Below, one piece after another: positions 6,030 to 10,785 of a stretch of DNA of 10,785 nucleotides. The DNA is from JBBSEZ01 sp038239195. GTDB taxonomy: Bacteria > Planctomycetota > Planctomycetia > Gemmatales > Gemmataceae. Both the position numbers and the translations under genes were made by a program. The DNA lies in the NCBI GenBank assembly GCA_038239195.1, contig JBBSEZ010000349.1:1-10785 (forward strand), in the 5' to 3' direction. How positions within the stretch are numbered: position 1 is the stretch's first letter; every line of letters begins with the position of its first letter. Below the pieces are notes generated by a model. It did no database searches and was not told the origin of the DNA. It was given only the letters and a program-made list of their open reading frames with translations.

Positions 6030-7962
6030 CCTCCACGAAGACCGGCACGCTCTGGGGATACTTCTTCCCGGTCGGCTCGAAGTGAACGTCGATCCGCTTC
6101 ACCAGCCGGCCCAGGGCGTCCGCCTTGTGCCGCAGGGTGGCCTCGCTGCTGGACCGCCTGCCCGCCGTCTGGATGGTCCCCTGGATTTCGGCCAGCCGGC
6201 GGGCCAGCCCCTCGGCCACGGAGGACTGGTCGGCCAACTGCTCCTCCAGCGCCGTCAGTTCCGCCTCCACGGCGGCAAGCTCGGCCTGCTTCTTGACGAC
6301 GGCACGGGGCGTGCCCTGGAAGCGCTCGATCACGCCCATGATCCGGGTGTGTTCGGCCTCCAGGCCCTCGTGGCGGGCCTGGACCTCCGACCCGCTCGCC
6401 TGGTACGCCTGGCGATAAAGGCGCACCAGGCCCCCTTCCTCTTCGGGGCGGACGGCCTCCCCTTCCACCGGGTTGAAGGCGTCCACCAAGCCGCCGACCT
6501 CCTGCATGGTGTCGTCGTCGCCGTGCTTGACGGCGTACTCGACCATGCGCCGGGCGGCGGCGAGGTAGGCGGTGATGCCACGGTCGTAATCGGCCTGCAA
6601 CGTCGCCAGCAGCCCAAGGTCGCCGGCCTCGTGCGCCGCCGCCAGCGTCTCCAGTGTCTTGCCGGCGTCCGCCAACCACTGGCCCACCACCGACTCCACA
6701 AGCTCGTGGTGGACCGTGTTGCGGCGGCAGGCGACCCCCGACACCCCCATCCTGCGCCGGTCGCCCGTCTGGCAAAGGAACTGGCAGTAGTTGTTCCGCT
6801 TCTGGCCCCGCATCCTGACCCCGCAGCCGGCGCAGTGGACCAGCCCGGCCAGCCAGATTTCCGCCGTCTTGGGGGAGCGGCGCTTCACCGGGGCCTCCAG
6901 CTTGCGCTGCACGGCCTCCCAATGCTCAAGGGGGATGACGGGATCGAACACGGGCTTGTCGGGGTAGACCCATGCGGCCTTGTCCCGCTCACGCCGGCCC
7001 CGGATCGTCTTGACCGGCTTGGTGTCCTGCCCGTCGAATTCGAGGAATTCGCCCTGGCCGTACTTGTTCCACGCCGGCAGGCCGATGTAGGCCGTGTTGC
7101 CCAGGACGGAATCCACGGCGGACCCAAGCCAGATGCCGCCGTAGGTGGGCTTGACCCGCCGCTCGTTCAGCGCCTTGGCGATCTGGTAGGTGCTGATGGA
7201 CTGCTCGGCGTAGGTCTTGAAGATGTAGCGGACCACTTCGAGCCGGTCGTCGGGGCCGGGGGCCAGGCGCAGGATGTCGCTGCCCTCGGCCACCGGCAGG
7301 TTGCCCTTGCCGTTGTAGTCCTCGGCCTGCCCGCCAGGGTATATCTTCTTGCGGAGGAAGTGCCCGAACCAGCGGCAGCGCCAGCGCTCCTCGCCGTCCC
7401 GGTAGCAAACCACGTCGAGGCCGTAAGGGACGTAGCCCCCGTGGTAGCAGCCGGCCTTCGCCTTCGTCTTCTTGCCCCGGATGACGTGCCAAGCCTTAGA
7501 CTGCTGCTCGTGCTGCGAGGACTTGGCCCCGAACCCTCCCTTGAAGAACGCCAGCCCGTCGTCGCCGGTGAGCAGGTCGTTGCCGACAGTCCAGACATGG
7601 CAGCCGGCCTGACGGAACTCGTGGATCATGCTGGCGTAATGCCACTCGTCCTTGCCGCCGATGCGGTACTGGTGGTCCACGACGACCCACTTGACCAGCC
7701 CGGCCCGGACGGCTTCGAGAAGCTGCTGGTACTTGGGCCGGTCCTGGGGCCGGTGGCGTGGCGTGTAGCCCTCGGCGTCCTCAAAACGGAACCCCTCCCG
7801 CACGTCCAGCTTCCAGCCGGCCAGCCACCCCTGGATGTTCTGCCGCTGGCTCGTGGCGTCCTGCTTCAAGTCGCCTTCGTCCAGGGACAGCCGGATGTAC
7901 CACGAGCCAGGGAGGCCGGACAGGTCCGCAGGGGACGGCGGGCGGTTGACGAGAGCGTGCAT
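5950..7962 (-). CDS. Large serine recombinase (resolvase/invertase superfamily integrase)
   Basis: The 670-residue protein has the layout of large serine integrases. The N-terminal resolvase domain holds WYIRLSLDE with nucleophile S26 and R24. The helix region DRPKYQQLLEAVRAGLVKWVVV follows. A Recombinase domain spans about 225-345 (STYQIAKALNERRVKPTYGG, ALNERR motif), then a zinc ribbon (C377, C380, C393/C397, C412) and a coiled coil (about 554-600). The usual DRLGR motif, which carries two active-site arginines, reads YRIGGK (99-104): the first arginine is kept, the second is glycine. The ATG at 7962 is chosen because AGGAGG lies seven bases upstream; the open frame continues further up without a start. 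The last 12 or so residues are encoded by the antisense strand of yjbQ. It likely integrates and excises the element it lies on. Activity is uncertain because of the lost arginine. Confidence 0.85.
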   Translation of the reverse strand: MHALVNRPPSPADLSGLPGSWYIRLSLDEGDLKQDATSQRQNIQGWLAGWKLDVREGFRFEDAEGYTPRHRPQDRPKYQQLLEAVRAGLVKWVVVDHQYRIGGKDEWHYASMIHEFRQAGCHVWTVGNDLLTGDDGLAFFKGGFGAKSSQHEQQSKAWHVIRGKKTKAKAGCYHGGYVPYGLDVVCYRDGEERWRCRWFGHFLRKKIYPGGQAEDYNGKGNLPVAEGSDILRLAPGPDDRLEVVRYIFKTYAEQSISTYQIAKALNERRVKPTYGGIWLGSAVDSVLGNTAYIGLPAWNKYGQGEFLEFDGQDTKPVKTIRGRRERDKAAWVYPDKPVFDPVIPLEHWEAVQRKLEAPVKRRSPKTAEIWLAGLVHCAGCGVRMRGQKRNNYCQFLCQTGDRRRMGVSGVACRRNTVHHELVESVVGQWLADAGKTLETLAAAHEAGDLGLLATLQADYDRGITAYLAAARRMVEYAVKHGDDDTMQEVGGLVDAFNPVEGEAVRPEEEGGLVRLYRQAYQASGSEVQARHEGLEAEHTRIMGVIERFQGTPRAVVKKQAELAAVEAELTALEEQLADQSSVAEGLARRLAEIQGTIQTAGRRSSSEATLRHKADALGRLVKRIDVHFEPTGKKYPQSVPVFVEVIPHEGEEVRYPVSCSPDKAPPARRF
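5984..5996. other. Probable junction (attL-like) of integrated element with yjbQ
   Basis: YjbQ-like coding sequence on the + strand ends at about 5985-5993 (GTGAACACGAT), and sequence to the right reads as the minus-strand recombinase gene. Family comparison from memory (LVN then AMH) places the change between codons 43 and 45. The exact crossover and the short core that a serine recombinase would use cannot be fixed without the other end or an empty site. Confidence 0.5.
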
Positions 7963-8120
7963 GATCGGTCCTCCTGGGAGATTGTTTACTAAGTTGACGC
8001 CTCTTGTCGGCCTGCGTTCAGAATGTTTCAGCGCCCGGCGTAGCTCTTTCTCGACTTCCTCTTCCCAGGTGTCGCCTTCGGCAACGAGCTTGCATTTGGC
8101 CCAGCCGAGCAGCCGCAGGG
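7963..8120 (-). other. Remnant of a short coding sequence upstream of the recombinase
   Basis: The minus-strand frame that continues upstream of the recombinase start reads VALRLLGWAKCKLVAEGD and then TWEEEVEKELRRALKHSE, which looks like natural protein with high G/C third positions. No ATG or GTG precedes it in frame, and no stop separates it from the recombinase. It may be the decayed end of an accessory gene that once stood before the recombinase. I do not recognise it. The recombinase's own ribosome binding site argues against a genuine fusion. Confidence 0.3.
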
Positions 8121-8150
8121 CTACTTGCCCGCTCCCCGTCCTACTTGCCC
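8121..8150. repeat. Short direct repeat CTACTTGCCC
   Basis: CTACTTGCCC occurs at 8121-8130 and again at 8141-8150, ten bases apart. It lies exactly between two pieces of minus-strand coding remnant that are in different frames, so it may mark a slippage or deletion scar. It is too short to be sure. Confidence 0.3.
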
Positions 8151-8152
8151 AC

Positions 8153-8400
8153 TTACATGCGGGGGGCGAACGTGTACGGGAACGACGACAACGCCCAGCC
8201 CTCGGCCTCCAGCCGGCCCGCCAGGGACGTGCGGAACCGCTTGCGGCGGGCGGCGAGCGTCTGCTTCGCCGCCGAGTCCGCCGGCAGCATCGCACCGACC
8301 CGCACCGTCACCGAGCCGTCCTCGTGCCACTTGAGGCGGTCGTCCTGGGCATGGGCGAGGACCAGGCGGACGACCTCCTCGGCCAGCGGCTCGAACTCAA
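8153..8400 (-). pseudogene. Unrecognised minus-strand gene fragment
   Basis: The minus strand encodes about 80 residues of natural-looking sequence ending at a TAA (8153-8155): a helical stretch (PLAEEVVRLVLAHA), then KWHEDGSVTVRVGAMLPAD and RRKRFRTSLAGRLEAEGW, ending FPYTFAPRM. No start codon fits. Further upstream the frame runs into the antisense of the ParB-like gene and becomes meaningless, so the gene seems to have lost its 5' part at a junction somewhere in 8345-8410. The region 8351-8400 reads plausibly on both strands, so the exact edge is open. I do not recognise the family. It lies in the same orientation as the recombinase and may belong to the same element. Confidence 0.4.
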
Positions 8401-9193
8401 GAAGGACATGAAGGAGCGGAAGGAGAAGGGTCTGTCGCCGCTGGAGCAGGCCATCCTGCTCTACCAGGGCAAAATCCTCGACGAGCGGCATCGTTACAAA
8501 GCCTGGGACGAGTTGGGCCTCGAAGGCGACCCGCCCTACGAAGTCTTCTCACCGGACAAGCACGGCACGCTGGGGGCCTGGATGCGGGCGAAGTCCCGCA
8601 ACATGGTCCACCGCCACATCCCGGCGGACCAGAAGGCGGCGGTCTTCCTCAAGGCCGTGGACGCCTTCCCCGAACTGAAGGACGCCCTGGACGGGATCGA
8701 GAAGGCGAACCGCAAGCGCAAGTCCGAGGGCAAGCCTTTGGACGCCAGCGACCAGAGGGGTAACACCGCCAAGCAGGTCGGGGAATTGGCCGGGGTCGGC
8801 CCCACCACCATGAAGGGAGTCACGAAGCTCAAGAAGGAGGCCCCCGACAAGTTCGAGGAGGTCGCCGCCGGCAAGAAGACGGTCAAGAAGGCGCTCAAGG
8901 AGGTCAAGAAGGCCAAGCCCAAGGCGGACAAGCCCGTGCCGAAGTTGAAGCTCGCTGTCCCGCCGTTCGAGGCCGGTGAGCCGCACGAACCGGAGCCGGT
9001 GAAGGCAGCCGAAGGGGGCGAGGACAAGGTGGAGGCGTGGAAGCGCCAGATCGCTGACAACCCCACGGAGTTCTTGCGGAGGACGGCATCCATGCTCCAG
9101 ACCTTCAGCGCTAAGAAGTGGTTTCATAACCGTCAAATCCGGCCACCCGGCTCGTTCTTTGCTGGGGAAACCGTGACCCCTTGGCGGTTATGA
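8351..9193 (+). CDS. ParB-like nuclease/HTH protein, 3' end replaced by an inserted element
   Basis: The frame gives 280 residues from the ATG at 8351. The ParB/sulfiredoxin-type core appears at about 34-56 (AILLYQGKILDERHRYKAWDELG); the family's DGR is DER here. A central helical segment (ADQKAAVFLKAVDAFPELK) precedes a helix-turn-helix (about 137-187: NTAKQVGELAGVGPTTMKG, then VAAGKKTVKKALKEV) typical of ParB-like partition and regulatory proteins of phages and mobile elements. The rest is lysine- and proline-rich. Residues from about 256 come from the inserted MITE. Without it the protein would be 287 residues, ending at 9305. The start is uncertain: ATG 8408 is also in frame, no clear ribosome binding site is seen, and the N-terminal ParB strands seem missing. 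It likely binds DNA for maintenance or regulation of a mobile element. Confidence 0.6.
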   Translation: MGEDQADDLLGQRLELKKDMKERKEKGLSPLEQAILLYQGKILDERHRYKAWDELGLEGDPPYEVFSPDKHGTLGAWMRAKSRNMVHRHIPADQKAAVFLKAVDAFPELKDALDGIEKANRKRKSEGKPLDASDQRGNTAKQVGELAGVGPTTMKGVTKLKKEAPDKFEEVAAGKKTVKKALKEVKKAKPKADKPVPKLKLAVPPFEAGEPHEPEPVKAAEGGEDKVEAWKRQIADNPTEFLRRTASMLQTFSAKKWFHNRQIRPPGSFFAGETVTPWRL

Positions 9194-9202
9194 AACCACT
9201 TC
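9115..9202. mobile_element. 88-bp MITE-like element with 22-bp inverted ends and TAA target duplication
   Basis: The ends are GAAGTGGTTTCATAACCGTCAA (9115-9136, written here as two parts: GAAGTGGTTTC and ATAACCGTCAA) and its inverted copy at 9181-9202, with one mismatch. The triplet TAA flanks the element on both sides (9112-9114 and 9203-9205). The 44 bases between the ends hold no gene. A TNA triplet duplication is known for parts of the IS5 family, so a non-autonomous relative is plausible; the responsible transposase is not in the window. Removing the element with one TAA restores the reading frame of the ParB-like gene precisely, which is strong evidence for a real and fairly recent insertion. 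Confidence 0.75.
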
Positions 9203-9205
9203 TAA

Positions 9206-9305
9206 GCAGCCCGATCCGGGGGATATGGTCGAGCATTGGGAGCCAGCGCTCAAAACCATCGAGGCGACCGTCAAGAAAACCCGCAAGGAAATGCACATCT
9301 TCTGA
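9206..9305 (+). pseudogene. Detached 3' end of the ParB-like gene
   Basis: Joined to 9114, this stretch continues the ParB-like frame with 32 residues (QPDPGDMVEHWEPALKTIEA and then TVKKTRKEMHIF) up to a TGA at 9303-9305. The lysine-rich helical style matches the gene upstream. In the present sequence it is cut off, because the frame from 8351 ends within the MITE at 9191-9193 and this tail has no start of its own in this frame except an internal ATG. Confidence 0.65.
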
Positions 9306-9578
9306 CGGCCAGAGCGCCGGGCGCTGGTTCGGTGTCCGGCCCAGCACAGGACTTGGCTGAGGCTGTGTTGTCTCTGGCGTTGCGAACCTCGGCCCGGCCA
9401 CTGCCCTGTACGGTTGATAGGGCGGTGGCTGACCGCCGGGGCTGACACTTCAGTGCGATTTATTCTGAAACGGCGGGGGCGGCGGGGGCCGCAGGTTCTT
9501 TATCTCAAACCCTGCCGGGGGCGTGGACTTCGGCAGGCATATTGCTCTTTCAGCCGACGTTGCGCCCTGGCGAGCCGA

Positions 9579-9878
9579 CCGCACATGCTTTCGATGCTGG
9601 CCGGTCTGCCGTGCCTCCGCTGTGCGGCATCATCGGTGCGACTCCGGCATGGGATCGGTCGTAACCGCACAGAGTCCGTGTTCTGGCCGGTCTGCCGTGA
9701 CCCTGCCGTGTACCAGTGACCGGGTATCCGGCCAGAACAGGCCCGAAGGGGATAGGTGATGGGCAGGCGCAGCCTGCCCCCGGCGCAGCCGGTTTATCGG
9801 TGGCAGATCGGTAAGTGGTCGGTTGCGAGCGCACAGAATCTATATGCTGGCCGGTTTGCTTTGTCTCTGCTGTGCGGG
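9579..9878 (+). repeat. Three diverged 50-bp direct repeats
   Basis: Units at 9579-9628, 9665-9714 and 9829-9878 align without gaps over their first half: SCGCAC, a variable 10-base part, then CTGGCCGGTYTGC followed by a TGTCTCTGCTGTGCGG-like tail. They share roughly two thirds of positions. Spacing is irregular (86 and 164 bases from start to start), so this is not a CRISPR array. An inverted partial copy follows the second unit at 9728-9739. Origin unknown. Confidence 0.5.
9761..9792. repeat. Two adjacent hairpins with identical GCA loops
   Basis: GGGCAGGC-GCA-GCCTGCCC (9761-9779) is followed immediately by CCGGC-GCA-GCCGG (9780-9792). Each is a perfect inverted repeat of 8 and 5 bp around the triplet GCA. 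No T tract follows. The arrangement resembles REP-type intergenic palindromes. Confidence 0.5.
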
Positions 9879-10089
9879 GCCGGCGCATATTGCCGCTAGA
9901 CTCCGAGTTCCTATCGGCGGGCCACTCGTGTTTAGGCTCGCTTCGCTCGCCTCCAACCTCGCTCCGCTCGGTTGGTGGCCTGTTTTCCTGCTCTTGCTGT
10001 TGGGGAGAAGCTGCAACCAGAGGCGACTAATACGAGTTGATTAGGGGTAGCCCCGGCTTTGTTTAACGTCGAAAGCCCGTCTGGCGGTC

Positions 10090-10120
10090 TTGCCACAACC
10101 GAAAACGACGAGAATATAAT
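10090..10120 (+). promoter_or_regulatory. Promoter-like sequence before a gene-less stretch
   Basis: TTGCCA (10090-10095, five of six) and a perfect TATAAT (10115-10120) are separated by 19 bases, slightly long but workable. Transcription would start at about 10126 and run right into a region with hairpins and no long frame. The TATAATG context also overlaps an ATG of a 32-codon frame that I do not regard as a gene. Confidence 0.4.
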
Positions 10121-10576
10121 GATCGTATTATTCGGAGCGAGGGACCGCTATGCAACTTCCGTGCATAGCTTCACCAGCGCCACTCGTGGGGATTACCCGC
10201 CGTCTTCTGCCTGTTAGCGGATTGCGCATCCATCGGCATTAGCGGCACATGAGACGACATGGACAATATGTTGGTCGGCTATCGTTCCCGCTCATGTTCG
10301 AGATGATTGCCGTCAACAGTATTATAGTTTGCTGGCACTTCAAAAATATCCCTGTTTGCAGACTTTTTCTTTTCTGACACTCAAACAAGACCACCTGGGC
10401 AACTGTGGTACGGGCAAGTACCGCTAGACCGCTAATAGCATCACACTCTTCACTCGAAAGTCAAAGGCACAGAGGGCAGCGGATGCAGCAGTAGCCAGGG
10501 CGAGGTTATTATCGCCTTGAAGGCGGATTATTACTCGACAGCCGAGTTCGCAACTTAACTCGTTGCTGAGACGGCA
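10121..10576 (+). ncRNA. Possible structured RNA, speculative
   Basis: This stretch is clearly poorer in G and C than the rest of the window and has no frame of note. It contains several stable hairpins: GCTATGCA/TGCATAGC with a 7-base loop (10147-10169), a 7-bp stem at 10405-10424, a two-part stem at 10501-10537 (CGAG/CTCG and CGCCT/AGGCG separated by symmetric 8-base internal segments) and a stem at 10539-10568 (CAGC/GCTG and CGAGTT/AACTCG). A promoter-like sequence lies just before it. No terminator is seen: the T-rich stretch at about 10360-10375 has no hairpin in front. It could equally be foreign non-coding DNA or a decayed element. Confidence 0.22.
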
Positions 10577-10783
10577 TCAACCCCTCTTGGGTGGGAACGT
10601 GGTGGTAATCGTCTCTGGCTGAAGGCCCGGCCCTTCCTTCATCCAGCGGGCTGTGTCCTTCGATTTGGCCATTTGAGACTGGGCGGAGAGTTTATTCTGA
10701 TCGTTTGTCCACTTGGCGCTCGGCGAGGCACGGGCCCCTGAACGAGCAAGGCTCGTCCCCCTACGGTAACTCTGCCAAGAGAC
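10577..10783 (-). CDS. Possible partial gene entering from the right edge
   Basis: The minus strand is open from the window edge to a TGA at 10577-10579, about 68 residues. The last part (KWTNDQNKLSAQSQMAKSKD, then TARWMKEGPGLQPETITTTF) has a natural-looking hydrophilic composition. Its start would lie outside the window, or at an internal ATG giving only 31 residues. Third codon positions are less G/C-rich than in the genes to the left. I do not recognise it, and chance openness is quite possible at this length. Confidence 0.22.
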   Translation of the reverse strand, partial: VSWQSYRRGTSLARSGARASPSAKWTNDQNKLSAQSQMAKSKDTARWMKEGPGLQPETITTTFPPKRG

Positions 10784-10785
10784 CA

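Larger units (their letters stand above)
9306..10089. other. Gene-less stretch with degenerate repeats
   Basis: No convincing gene is present on either strand. The open frames here are short, overlap each other and lack recognisable protein sequence. The stretch contains three diverged 50-bp repeats, an inverted partial copy (CCGGCCAGAACA, 9728-9739), two back-to-back hairpins at 9761-9792, and short symmetric motifs such as GCTCGCTTCGCTCGC (9936-9950) and the CCAACC/GGTTGG pair (9953-9975). It looks like accumulated repeat and decayed mobile DNA. Confidence 0.5.

Noticed and set aside
5822..6030. tRNA gene as integration site
   Set aside because: No tRNA-like sequence is visible at the junction. 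The disrupted sequence is protein-coding.
6019..7992. 657-codon open frame on the plus strand
   Set aside because: It lies wholly antisense to the recombinase, whose domains, zinc cysteines and ribosome binding site are clear. The plus-strand protein is a leucine/alanine/valine-rich shadow.
9291..9299. ATGCACATC as the missing continuation of yjbQ (MHI)
   Set aside because: Only nine bases agree. The next codons are TTC TGA rather than the conserved TAS-type sequence, and the stretch is explained as the natural end of the ParB-like gene.
9579..9878. CRISPR array
   Set aside because: The repeats are strongly diverged and irregularly spaced, and no cas gene is present.
10358..10375. Intrinsic terminator at a T-rich stretch
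   Set aside because: No stable hairpin lies directly before the T tract.

Overview
The window looks like a chromosomal stretch of a high-GC planctomycete, probably a Gemmata-like lineage. This is inferred from strong G/C bias at third codon positions, the style of the hybrid sensor kinase and of the YjbQ fragment, and short palindromes made from an 'AAGCCGCAAGCGG'-type core. No database search was possible.

Left part (1-5861), mainly host-type genes on the + strand: a tetratricopeptide repeat protein whose ribosome binding site touches a perfect 18-bp palindrome; an overlapping queC-queD pair for the 7-deazaguanine (preQ0/queuosine) pathway; a palindromic repeat; then a gene-poor stretch. 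In that stretch a consensus sigma-70-type promoter (2640-2669) and a strong intrinsic terminator (3013-3072) bracket about 400 nt with no convincing reading frame, a good candidate for a stable, unassigned noncoding RNA. Next comes a hybrid histidine kinase/response regulator (CHASE3-type sensor, PAS, HisKA, HATPase, REC). It is broken by three single-base insertions in homopolymers and is otherwise intact.

Middle and right part (5862-9305), an integrated or rearranged accessory region: a yjbQ (UPF0047) gene keeps only about 42 codons before its sequence is replaced by a large serine recombinase gene on the opposite strand. The last dozen recombinase codons run into the interrupted yjbQ. Upstream of the recombinase lie remnants of other minus-strand genes. 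These abut a plus-strand ParB-like/HTH gene whose 3' end is interrupted by an 88-bp MITE-like element with 22-bp inverted ends and a TAA target duplication. Removing the element and one TAA restores the original reading frame exactly.

Far right (9306-10785): about 1.5 kb with no convincing gene. The first part holds three diverged 50-bp repeats and several small palindromes. The second is visibly less GC-rich and has a promoter-like sequence followed by a series of hairpins. A short open frame runs in from the right window edge on the minus strand.
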